Shown piece by piece: positions 50,201 to 60,913 of a stretch of 64,000 nt of DNA (position 1 is its first letter; each line of letters begins with the position of its first letter). The translations under genes were made by a program, and so were the position numbers. Under the pieces are notes generated by a model. The model had not been told where the DNA came from, searched no databases, and saw only the letters and a list, made by a program, of their open reading frames with translations. The DNA comes from Microthyrium microscopicum (taxonomy: Eukaryota; Ascomycota; Dothideomycetes; Microthyriales; Microthyriaceae), in the NCBI GenBank assembly GCA_010405405.1, contig MU004234.1:1879563-1943562 (forward strand), in the 5' to 3' direction.

Positions 50201-52393
50201 AAAATATTAGCCTACTAATAAGTTTATAAACTTATAATTAATAAGATTTTATAACTTAATAATCTTTTTACGCTCTAATAGTTTAATATCTACTAAATTT
50301 ATTAAGAAGTAGCTAATAAAAGCCTAGAAACTTTCTATATCTTTTATCTTAGTATTTAAGGACTTTAATTATACTTTAGTATCTTTAAAAGCGTTTTTAA
50401 AGTAATAGTATTTATCTAAATTTACCTATATCTTTTCTATAGTATAATAAGAGTCCTTTAATTTATAACCTTCTTATATAACTATAATATTATAAGCTAG
50501 GCTAGTATAATAGATATAAATAAACTTAATTTTCTTCTTTTTAGTAGGAACGTAAAAGTATATATTCTTATTAAGAAACATATCTAATATTTTCTCCTTT
50601 TACTATTTATAGTACGTAGGTTTACCTTTAAAATTATTAGGTTCTTTAAACTTTATAAGTATTACTAAGAAGCTACTATTAGTTACTAATAATAGTAAGA
50701 TATAATATATTCCTTAGGCTTAAAGCTAAAGGTATAAAACTACTAAATATATTACTTATAGTATAGAGCAACCTAATAAAAAGTTATCTTCTAAATCTTC
50801 TAAGTTAATTTAGGCTTAATTTATATTTACTTAAAGTTTATTCTTAAGCTCTTAGATTTAGTAATAAAAGTTAATAACTAACTTATAATATTATAAATTA
50901 GTATTACGCTTCTTTATTAATTTAGTAAAAGCTACTTATTTATTTAAATAAGTAGTAGCTAATATTAACTTATAGTTATAGTAAATTTAGCTAGTAAGTA
51001 CTTTAAGATCTATTATTATCTACTAATAGGTAGTTACTTCTTTTTATAGTATATCTACTAATTTACTTAGTTAACCTACTTTTATATTAGTATCTATAAA
51101 TTCTTCTACTAGCTAATCTTAAAGTTTTTAAGTAGACTAGTAATATAATACTATAGTTTAATTAATTACTAATACAATATATAATTATTTAAAGAATTAA
51201 TCTTCTTCTATAAACTTAATATATTAGTCTAAATATTTACTATTAGATATTAATATATAATATTTTTAGAGAGTAGTAGAATTATTAAGATTATTCTAAA
51301 AAACTACTAATATTTACTTCTCTACCTCTAGTTCTACTTTATATAATACCTATATAAATAAAGGCTTTAAGCTAGTAAGTAATATAACTTTACTATTAAG
51401 GTTTACTAGTTTTAAGAATAAATAAGGTAGGAATAATATAAGAACGTTATAAGGTTCTTTTTTACGTACTAGTAATTCTAGCTAATAGTAAATATTAATA
51501 AGTAATCTTACTTCTAATGCGTCTTTGTCTAGTAGCTTACTAATAATAGTATTAAAGATTATTACTTCTTTACTTTTTAATCCTAGCTCTTTTATTATAC
51601 TTACTAGCGTAATAAGTACTATAGTTAATAGTTTAATAATAATCTTATAAGGTTATTAAATATTAATACTAACTTAAGTATTTTAATAAAGAAATTCCTT
51701 ATCTTTATTATTTAAAGCTACTTTAGGTAGTAGAAGTAACTTTTTAATAGATTTAACTACTAGGATATTCTCTTACTATAGCGTTAATATAATAGTAAGC
51801 TATTAATTAGTTCCTATATCTAGGACGACTAGCTTCTTAGTAAAGTAGCTATCTTTACTATAGTAGAGTAAAGCTAAGTAGCTTTAAATACTAATATTGC
51901 TATGCTTATAAGCAATATAAGAGTTACTTAAGGATACTAGTTTAAGACTAGGAATATATAGCGCCTTACTTATAGTAATACGTAGCTAAGTAATATAGTA
52001 TTTCTTAATAAATTAAAACTAATTTAATAAATTTAATAGATATAAATTAATAAGGAATAAAGTAAGTATGTTTTATAGTTAGTAGAGAGGAAATAGTATA
52101 AATGCCTTTATAGATCTAAAAAGAATACTATAGGGCAAAGCTTAAGCCTTTAAGTAGTCTTTATTCTAGTAAATAATACTAAATTTATATTGCTCTAGTT
52201 AGTATTTATAAATTTGCTAGTACCTTTAGTAAGCGCTAAACTTAATTAAGGGTAGTATTACTAAATACTAATTAGCTAAATCTATAGCATAACTATAGTA
52301 ATTACGACGAGAATTACTAAACGCCTCTACGTATTTATTAATAATACGTAAGTATATATAGAGCGTAAAATTAGTATAGAGGTACTTAGATTA

Positions 52394-52617
52394 TATAAGG
52401 AGCTAATAGGCGTAATTAGGTAAGTAGAAAGTAGCTAGTATTATAGAATCTAAGTATAAAGAGAAGAGATCTAGAGATGTAGCTATAGATATAAAGAAGT
52501 AGGAGCCTAGGATATCCTTAGATACACTAACCCTAAATGGGATAAAGAGATCTTATCTAGAGGATTAGATCTTAGTATCTAAACACTACAACACTAAACC
52601 TATAAGGATTCCTTATA
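52394..52617 (-). repeat. right (5') LTR of Gypsy-2 (224 bp)
   Basis: Direct copy of 28858-29081. It is followed by the target duplication ATTAA at 52618-52622. Its ends are TATAAGGA...TCCTTATA. Confidence 0.85.
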
Positions 52618-53601
52618 ATTAAGGCCCTAAATAAAGATAATTAGTACCTTCCTACTATTACTAAGGTAAGCTAGATCTATAGTAATAAAACGTTAATCTT
52701 AGGAAAGAAGAGATTATCCTTTATTATATATCTTCCTATAAAGAGTCTCTAGGAAACTACTATAGCTTAAGGGCTAACAATTAAAGGCATATAGTATAGT
52801 TGTAAACTCTAGGCTATAACGCTAGTAAGTACTTATTACTATTAGTATAGTACTTAGGGATATATATAGTCTTTCTATTTAGTAGAAGCTTACTATAAAT
52901 ACTATATAAGTAAGTATAATATATAGGACTATAAAATAAAAGATAAAAGTAAATAGTGCTTAAATTATAGTTATAAACATAACTATTAAGACAAATCCTA
53001 TAGTATTTATAAAAGTATTACTTTAGTAGCAGACGTCCTTTAGGTAACCCTATTTAAATATATTATCAACTTATAGAATAACGTAGCTTAATAAGATTAT
53101 AGTAATATAAACCTACTACTAAAGAATAAATATATACTTATTACTATACTAAAAGCTAGCCCTATAAAAGGCCTTAGAAAGCCTCTAGCCTTAGCTATAA
53201 TAGAATCTACTCTAGGATAGCAATCCCTTAGCTTTATGCCTACTTATTTAGAACCTTTAGGCGTAGCTACGCCTATAGTTACATTAAAAGGGAAGATTAT
53301 TATAGCTATCTTAGTAAGTATTTATAAGGCTACTAAAGTAGCTCTAGCAAACCTAGTAGAGTTTAAGGAAGTAGATAAAGAGGTTTAGATAAAGTTAAAT
53401 AAGTAGGAAGGAGATTAAATGAAGTAGAAGCGTTTTATAGAATAGCTTATTAATAGCTATAAGGTTAACGTTCTATAATAGATAAATAGACGCTAGAGCG
53501 CCTATAGTGCCCTACTAGGGCAAATAGTGTAGTTTTATTCCCCTAAGGGTTTCTACTATAAATAGTTAGTATAGTCTATATACGTCTATTAGAGTAGCGT
53601 A

Positions 53602-53644
53602 TTTAGACCCCTTACGAGGTCTAAACAAACTAGACAATAAAGAG

Positions 53645-53675
<31 letters not shown>
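53602..53675 (+). repeat. 3'-terminal stem-loop and (TA)n tail of the gag-like retroposon
   Basis: TTTAGACC (53602-53609) pairs with GGTCTAAA (53618-53625) around an 8-nt loop. About 20 bases later a (TA)n run (about 53648-53675) ends the element. A stem-loop plus simple-repeat tail is typical of LINE/SINE 3' ends recognised by reverse transcriptase. Confidence 0.6.
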
Positions 53676-53681
<6 letters not shown>

Positions 53682-53859
53682 TAATTATTTATTATATCTC
53701 TATTCTTTATTTTATTTAAGACTTAAAAATTAAGTTCTAGAATTTAGATAGTATACTCTATATAACTCTTAAGTTAGTTTTATTTATTCTAGTTTATTTT
53801 CTATTATATTAAAGACTTTATATTTATTTAAATAGTTTATATAATAGCTAACTATAATA

Positions 53860-56182
53860 TACTAAATTCTAGCTTTAATAATAGCTAGATATCTAATACT
53901 AAGTCTATTAAGCCTTAGGATAGTATATCTAATATTTCTACTACTACTTCTCTTAGTTAGTAAAAATATAATAAACTATACTTTAAGCTAGATAATAACA
54001 ATTCTAATACTTATTTAATTATAAAGAGGCTTATTAAAAGAGAACTACTTCCTATTAATATTACTAAGCCTAAATAAGTTAAAATTATATATACTCTTTA
54101 TTCTTATAGTTAAATAAAGAATTTAAAAGGTTTCTAAACTTCTAATTTTATAGTATATTATAGAGCTAAACATAAAACTATTACTATTAAAGAAGAGTAA
54201 AAAATTAATAAAGAAACTATAAAAGAATACTAAGCTAGAATTAAAGCTAATAGTAATAATCCTAGTAATCCTTTTACTATATCTATAATTAGTAATAAAT
54301 AAGCTAAAGCTAATACTAGATTAGATTTTAATTTAGATACTACTTTATATTTAATAGTTAAATTTATAGTTAAAAATAACTTATCTTTTAACTTATATAG
54401 CTCTAATTCTTTTAAAGAACTTCTAAAGTATTATAATTATTATAGTCCTTAAATTAATTATAATAAGCTTTAAAATCTTCTTTATTCTAGTTACGATAAA
54501 GCAAAAGATAAGCTAAAACGTAAATTAAAAGTAGTAGTTTCTAAAAATAATTATTTTACTATAGCTTTAGACGTATAGATATCTAATAGTAATTAGTATA
54601 CCTTTTTAAGTATAATAATTATCTATACTAATAATAACGTTAAGTTATAGTATAGATTACTAGGATTTAAAAGATTAACTACTAATTATACTAGAAGATA
54701 TCTTTATAGTATATTTAAAAGTATTATTAAGTCTTTTAACTTAGATATTAGTTATTTTATTAGTTTTTTATAAGATAATGCTAGTAATAATAATATGTTA
54801 ATTACTTAACTAAGAACTAAAAAGAATCTAATAGGTTCTACTAAAGATTTCTATAATATTTGTTATACTATATATATTATTAATTTAGTTGCTAAAGCTA
54901 TTATTAGATACTTTATAGCTAATTATAATAAGGAAATTAAGACTACTAGAACTAGAGCTAGTCTTATTAGTTAATATACTACTTCTACTTAACTAGATGC
55001 TATTTTAGATACTATAGCTTCTAAGAGTCTAATAGGTAGACTTAAAAAGATAGTTTACACTATTAAATTTAAGTAAGAATATTAAAAGAACTTTAAATTA
55101 TCTAGAAAGTTATATCTTAAAAGAAGAATACTAGACAAAGATATTAAAATAACTAAAATACTTATAAATAATAATACTAGATAGAATTCTATATATTATA
55201 CTCTAAATTATTTTTTTAAACTTAAACCTTATATTAAATATATCTTTACTAATACTAAAGATAAAAAGTTTAAGAAGTTTATATTTAATAAAGCTAATTA
55301 GCTAGTATTAAAGTATTTAAAGAATATTCTAGGCTATTTTAAAATACCTACTATTATTTTATAAGAGTAGATTTATATTATAATTAATTAAACGCTTTTA
55401 TATATTTATTAATTATTTAGAAATTTAGAAGATTAAATGCTTAAATTTTCTATATCTCTTAATTCTATTATATTAAAAGATTATCCTAAGCGTAAATACT
55501 TTATTAATACTATTAAGGAAAGCCTTAATAAGCTAGAAAAATACTATCCTTATAAGATTATAAATTAAGAAGTAGTAGAAAATCTAAAGCCTTTTATTAT
55601 AGCTTTAATTTTAGATCCTAAATATAAAATAATATATTTTATAAATAATCCTTATAGCTTATTACTTTACTATCCTTAAATTTTAATAAACGTTACTAAT
55701 TTATTTAAAGAAAAATATAATTTAGCTAAAATAAAACTAAATCCTACTTCTTTAAATTAAGAAAGTAGTAATTTAGATCCTATTTTAGATAATAATAAAA
55801 ACACGTTTTTTATTCCTATTACTAACGATAATACTACTACTACTAAAGAAGAGTATATTTATTATTTAAAATAAGAACGTACACATCCTAAAAAATATTC
55901 TTTAGATTACTAAGTTAAAAACTAAAATTAATTTTCTATTCTATTTTATTTAGCTAAAAAATACTTAATAATACCTAGTACTTCTACTAGTACTAAAAGT
56001 ATATTTAGTATTAAAGCAGATATTATTTTAAATAATAGAAATAAACTACTAGCAAAGACTAATAAAAGAATTATTTAGCTTAAAAACTAGAAATTAGTAG
56101 ATATTAATAAGTTTAAAAAATTATTATTATATAAATCTAGAGATAAGGATAGTAGTAAAAGTAAAGTAAAGAGTAATTATTA
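53860..56182 (+). pseudogene. hAT transposase, RIP-degraded
   Basis: hAT transposases cut and paste DNA through an RNase-H-like DDE domain. One plus-strand frame stays recognisable for about 2.3 kb. The catalytic-domain start reads NNYFTIALDV near 54550-54575, followed by TFLSIIIIYTN. Downstream comes a helical insertion region. Near 55930-56075 the C-terminal dimerisation signature appears: FYLAKKYLIIPSTSTSTKS, then FSIKADIILNNRNKLLA. Numerous TAA/TAG codons interrupt it, mostly where CAA/CAG or TGG would be expected, as RIP produces. No intact frame remains, so it is a pseudogene. Its strand and place next to the right TIR fit it being the founder element's own gene. Confidence 0.82.
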
Positions 56183-57599
56183 ATATAGTAGAGTTAGTTA
56201 GGTTTATCTTTTAGGCATTAAGGAGTTATAGGTATTAGTTTAAATAGAAAATATAAAAAGATTAGTTAAAACTAAAGTATTATTATTAAAAGTAAAAATA
56301 AGGATAAGTTTATTAAGTATTAGAGTATAGAGTAGTAGTATAGATTTAAGTTTTATAATATATAGATTATTTAATATAATATAGTAAAAGTAGTTAAAAC
56401 CCTAATATAAAGAACTTATAAATTTATATATTAATTTAAAGATTTACGTTTAACTTTTAATAGATATTAATACTTATAGCTAATTATATTATATTAAAAT
56501 TTAAGAATCTACTACCTATATTTATTCTTTATAAATTATATATTAAATCATAGCTTATCTTATTCTAATAAGTAAGTTAATTATAAAAGTTTAAAAGACG
56601 TATTTAAAATATAACTAGTAATAAGTATATATTTAAAAAAAATAAGTTAGATTATTAGATAGAGTAGGCTTAAAGATATATAATAATATATAGTATAGTT
56701 TATAAATATTTAGTTTTAGTAGTTATATAAATAGTTTTAAAATAATAATAAAAGATAGTTTAAAGTTTTATTATATAAAGTAGTATTTTATATTTTAAAT
56801 TTAGATTTTAATTAGATAGTAAATATATAGAAAATTCTATATTATTATATAGCTCTAAAATAACTTTATATAATAATATAGGTTTTATATCTTAAGTATT
56901 ATAACTCTTAGTAGTATTTAAAATACTTTTAAATAATAAAATATTTTTTTAAATAGTAAATAAGCTTAGATAAGACAAAATAAATATATAGTTTTATATA
57001 GAATATATATATATTTATTATATAACTAAAATTTATCTAAAAAACTATAATTAAAAGACTTATTTCTACTATTTACTTACTTTATTATTATAAATATTAA
57101 TCTTTAGTACTAATATATTTAATATCTTTTTACTATATAAGTATTATATAAAACTAATACTCTAAGTATACTTATTATATTATAATAAATCAAAATATAT
57201 ATAGATTTACTTAAAAATAGCTATTTCTAATATAACTAAGTTAAATATAATATTTTAGTTAACTTTATTCTTTTTATCTATTATATTTATATTCTTAATT
57301 CCTAATTATTTATATTAAAACCTAAAATAATTATATTTAGTCCTAATTCTTTTTATATTCTATTAGGCATAATTCTAGGAAGCTATACTTAAAAAATAAG
57401 TACTTAAAATTAAAAATGAACTACTCTAGTAATTATTTAAGCTTTATTTTTTAATAAAAAAAAAAAGCTCTAACTTTAAAGTTAAATAACTCTAGAATTA
57501 GTTAATACCTATTAAAATAAAATATACTATTATATTCTATGTAAAATACTAAATTAAATAATATATTTTTTAGCCTATAATATTACTTAATCTATTTAT
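56183..57599. other. hAT right-arm sequence, no readable gene
   Basis: AT-rich RIP-affected sequence between the transposase relic and the right subterminal repeats. A segment near 56840-56890 resembles part of the 338-bp repeat of the left arm. No other motif was recognised. Confidence 0.45.
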
Positions 57600-57781
57600 A
57601 AAACTAGTATAGAACTAATACTAGTATACTAGTAGTATACTATAGTACTAGTCTAATTAGTATTATAAAATACTAGACTAGTATAATACTAGTACTAGTA
57701 TTAAAGTATCCCTAGACTAACTAGTACTAGTAGCTACTTTTAATACTAGATACTAGTCCTACTAGTACTAGTACTAGACTA
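57600..57781. repeat. right subterminal CTAGT-rich zone
   Basis: Dense ACTAGT/TAGTACTAGT units directly inside the right TIR, matching in kind the left zone at 24489-24690. Confidence 0.7.
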
Positions 57782-57812
57782 TACTAATTAGTTTAGCAAC
57801 CTTGATGGAGAT
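57782..57812. repeat. right hAT terminus: 23-bp TIR plus 8-bp TSD
   Basis: 57782-57804 is the exact reverse complement of 24466-24488, and ATGGAGAT follows at 57805-57812. Confidence 0.93.
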
Positions 57813-58378
57813 AGGATGGGATGCGGATGAGGCCGCCGTGGTGTTCAAGTTGACCCCTGTTTGCGAGCTAAACGCGCGGCTTTCAGGTAACCTTCGAAGT
57901 ACAAGCAGCTTGTTTGATGGCTGACGAAACCTCCTTCTACCATGAACATGACCGAACATGGACTTCAATTTCCATCGAGTGCCATCGATTTTTGCGGGAC
58001 GATCAAATACAATCAGAATCTTTGACAAGTATCTTGGTCGCGTTGTAGGTTATGGGAGCATCGCCTGCTTAGACGCCAGGGAGACATGCAGACTATGAGC
58101 TGTCAAGGCTGTCAAGCTGTCTCTCCATCCCAGCCAGCCTGATCTGCCACTCTTCATGTTCATATATCTTGCTGTTGCCATTATTCTCAGAAGAAATCTT
58201 ATTAGAACAACACTGACGACCAACATATCCGCAGCCCTAGGATCGCAACTCGCGAGCCTGTTTCTTTGCGACAGTCGCGTCAAGTTTCCCTCACACAGCC
58301 TGATCATCCCACTCTCACAACAAGTCTGGGCACCTCGGCCAGACTTTCCCAACGCCCTCTTGTAGTTTCGAGCCAACA
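57813..58378. promoter_or_regulatory. promoter side of the HET gene, cut off from the transporter by the hAT
   Basis: 566 bp of normal composition between the hAT and the HET start codon. Before the insertion it would have formed, with 24374-24457, a divergent promoter of about 0.65 kb. Frames crossing the TIR (e.g. 58028-57774) are not credible genes. Confidence 0.5.
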
Positions 58379-60648
58379 ATGGAGAACTTTGCCCACAGCG
58401 CTGAAGGTTTGGTACCTCGCTCTACAGGTCAGCCTGACGACGAGGAAGACACGCGGGAACCCGATGGAGAGGTATCGTCCGATGTAATCGAACAATTCAC
58501 TGAAGACGACGGATCTGAACAATCACCTATAGACAACAGACTCAAGCCAAACTTTGTCATAACAAGCACAGAAAATGGACATGTGCTGTGTGAAGTGTGT
58601 ACGGCCATGCTCACGAGAGCTCTCGCTGAGACGCCGGAATTTACTGGGGTCGAAGACTGGAACTGGGTCGCAGACTGGGTCGAGGGTCAGCATCACCAGA
58701 CTTTGGAATCATTTACCCGTGCTGTAGGCATGTCATGCTACTTTTGCCTGAGATGGAACCCAGAAACTTCATTCAGCGAAGAAGACTCGGTCCAGTGGGC
58801 AATAAATGTCCAGAACTACCCCAAATTCCACTTTACTGTTTGTATGAGTATGAAGAGCTCGGACCAATTTTTCTTCGAAACAAAATTCGGACATGCCCCT
58901 AAACATTTAGAAGCCAGCCAAGCAGGCAACAGTAAGTCACAAATCGTAAGTAGTGTCTTAGGGATCCGAACTCAAACTTCTTAGACTCAGCGTCACATCA
59001 GCCAGTTCTTGTCAATGAGAGCTATGAGATACGGAATCATAGCTCATATCGAACAGTGAAACAAGACTTAAGCGATGGGAGTGAGCACAGTCACAGCATA
59101 TTGGCAGGCCCAACAAACAACACCGGGCACCCTTTACTGCTGAAGCTGGCTCACCAGTGGCTAGAGATATGCTGCCGAGATCATTCTTGCGGCAATTCCC
59201 AAGACCATTCGTGGCGTCCAAAACGTCTTATCGATGTGAATGAACGACGGCTCATTTTGACGAACCGAAGTATGTTTCCAGAGGCATACGCGACACTATC
59301 TTATTGCTGGGGCCCGAATCCAAACTTCTATACTCTGACGGCGGCTAATATTGATTCCGTGTGCTCTGCTTTGCCTACGTGGGCTTTACCTCAGGCATTC
59401 TTAGATGCCATGGAGGTTACACGTGCTTTGGATATCAGATATCTCTGGATCGATGCCCTTTGCATCGTACAAAACTCGAATACCGATTGGCAAGAGCAAA
59501 GCTCCGTAATGGGCAAGATCTACGCGAATTGTGTGGTCAATATTTCACTTTCTGTTCCGACTACACCAGAGCAGAGTGCTTTTTCTTCCAGAGATAAAGT
59601 TGTGCGCGACAACTTCAATGCACTGCTCCCACTCAGGTTAAGAGCTATCTCTAGCGGCGTGGAGTTTACCTTCCAAGAACATTCCACTATGGAGGAATTC
59701 AAAGTGTCTCCGCTCACCAAGAGAGCCTGGATTTTGCAAGAGAGGCTCCTATCTCCTCGAATCTTAACTTTGGGACGAGAAACCTTGTTCTGGGAATGTT
59801 CAAGCTCACATTTTAGCTCAGAAACATGGCCTCGCTCTCTTCCGGGATACGACCATATGCTAGAGCGGTATCCATTCGCACATCGCCTAGATTTACAGGA
59901 GGAAAATTCAGACGTAGGTCTACTGTTTGAAAGTTGGCGCACCATCATCTACGACTATAGTCAACGAAGCTTGACCAAGTCATCTGACAAGCTCGTGGCT
60001 ATCGCTGCTATTGCTGAACAATATAGTACTCTCATTCAAGACCAAGAGTATCTTGCGGGCCATTTCAGGACTACCCTATTGCTACATCTCTGCTGGGAGG
60101 CAATGTATGGTTCAAAACGCATTGAACCTGCATCAGCACCGACCTGGAGCTGGGCTTCCAGGACTGGAGGTATCTTCATAAGACCTAAACCTCGGCAGGA
60201 GGAGAAGGAGCACTATCTCCAGGACGGGCGGTCAGTCAACGCGCAGCTCATACATGCTAAAGTGGACTTGGTGGATCCATCTAATCGTTTTGGACAAGTA
60301 TCTGGCGGTCGAATAGTTTTAAAAGGATATGTCGGCGAGATTGAAGATCTTATGAGGTGTACAGAAGGCTACTATATCAACTGGGATTCAAAAAGCGATG
60401 GAGAGATGTGCGAAAAAAATGATGAGAACTATGCCTATATTCTGGTGTATGCGACATTTTCAGAAATTTCAGCAGGAATGTGGTCACTTCTTCTCAAGGA
60501 GGTTACGGGGACAATCCGTGGAAATAGCAAAGAAAGAGTCTTTGAAAGAGTTGGCGTCGTTCACCCAGTTTCAATCTACAACGGCAAAGACAAGAACATA
60601 CAAAACGTCTTGAAACATAGTCGCATCGAAACTATAACCATAATCTGA
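58379..60648 (+). CDS. HET-domain protein (heterokaryon-incompatibility family)
   Basis: Exons 58379-58931 and 58985-60648 with a 53-nt intron give about 738 residues. The HET core is evident: YATLSYCWG, then LDIRYLWIDALCIVQ, NISLSV in place of the usual NISATS-like strand, and the later AWILQERLLSPRIL and PTWSWAS motifs. The N-terminal ~200 residues include paired cysteines (CEVC...CYFC) common in this fungal subgroup. HET proteins mediate non-self recognition and regulated cell death on hyphal fusion; most genomic copies have no assigned partner, and neither does this one. The acceptor cttag/ACTC was chosen because the alternative downstream acceptor gives a stop at once. It lies beside the hAT insertion. 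Confidence 0.88.
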
Positions 60649-60913
60649 GTCGGGATTCGTATGGCGCTACATTGACTCTCAAAACGCTTGATTCTTAGAA
60701 GTGGCTGTTCATGTGTAGTCAGTAAATTTCAGACCCGCCAAGGGTATCAATATAATCTATTCTATCGATGTTTTTGATACCGCAGCTAAGAATGTTTACA
60801 ATTGCGTCCTCCTCTACCATGCCCACGGCCGTTCGTCATGATATCAAACGATGGACGGCGTACTCTCATAACAAGTACACAAGCATGCCAATTCAGATCG
60901 ATCATCTCCGTCC

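Larger units (their letters stand above)
28858..52617 (-). mobile_element. Ty3/Gypsy LTR retrotransposon Gypsy-2, RIP-degraded, host of nested inserts
   Basis: Paired 224-bp LTRs (28858-29081 and 52394-52617) and a perfect 5-bp duplication ATTAA (28853-28857, 52618-52622) bound it. The polypurine tract next to the left LTR and a Gypsy-type reverse-transcriptase block on the minus strand near 33300-33560 give the orientation. Subtracting the LINE (34259-49003) and SINE-like insert (30798-32001) leaves about 7.8 kb, normal for a full-length fungal Gypsy. It is a fossil, broken by dozens of RIP-type stops throughout. Confidence 0.82.
27964..53674 (+). mobile_element. gag-like retroposon with (TA)n tail, split by a Gypsy element
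   Basis: The left part (27964-28857) and right part (52618 onward, counting one copy of ATTAA) would be contiguous once the Gypsy at 28858-52617 is removed, about 1.95 kb in all. A 10-bp duplication AAAATATTAA flanks it at 27954-27963 and 53675-53684. Coding texture on the plus strand begins near 28147. A zinc-knuckle-like Cys/His segment lies near 52951-53000. I find no reverse-transcriptase motif. It ends in a small stem-loop and a (TA)n run. It may be a LINE ORF1-type, non-autonomous retroposon; the class is uncertain. The reading frame is heavily degraded by RIP. Confidence 0.55.
24466..57804 (+). mobile_element. hAT-family DNA transposon carrying nested retroelements (33.3 kb)
   Basis: A perfect 23-bp TIR starting CAAGG, fitting the hAT CA(A/G)NG end, is flanked on both sides by a perfect 8-bp target duplication ATGGAGAT. 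A RIP-degraded hAT transposase on the plus strand (53860-56182) lies inside. Subterminal zones next to both TIRs are packed with CTAGT units. The hAT-derived sequence is 24466-27963 plus about 53675-57804, roughly 7.6 kb; the rest is nested retroelements. The block's sharp composition edges coincide with the TIRs. It is dead as an autonomous element, since the transposase frame has many stops, although the termini are intact. Confidence 0.88.

Noticed and set aside
53520-53674. A CRISPR-like or satellite array at the (TA)n run
   Set aside because: It is a simple TA dinucleotide tail preceded by a single stem-loop, as found at LINE/SINE 3' ends; there are no spaced repeats.
24466-57804. A Starship-type giant element or integrated mitochondrial DNA as explanation of the AT-rich block
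   Set aside because: No tyrosine-recombinase (DUF3435) captain is seen near either end, and Starships lack these TIRs with 8-bp TSDs. The coding relics are retroelement and hAT genes, not mitochondrial genes.
57774-58028. 84-codon minus-strand frame beginning near the right hAT end
   Set aside because: It reads across the TIR into the transposon, has no domain, and would not exist in the pre-insertion allele.
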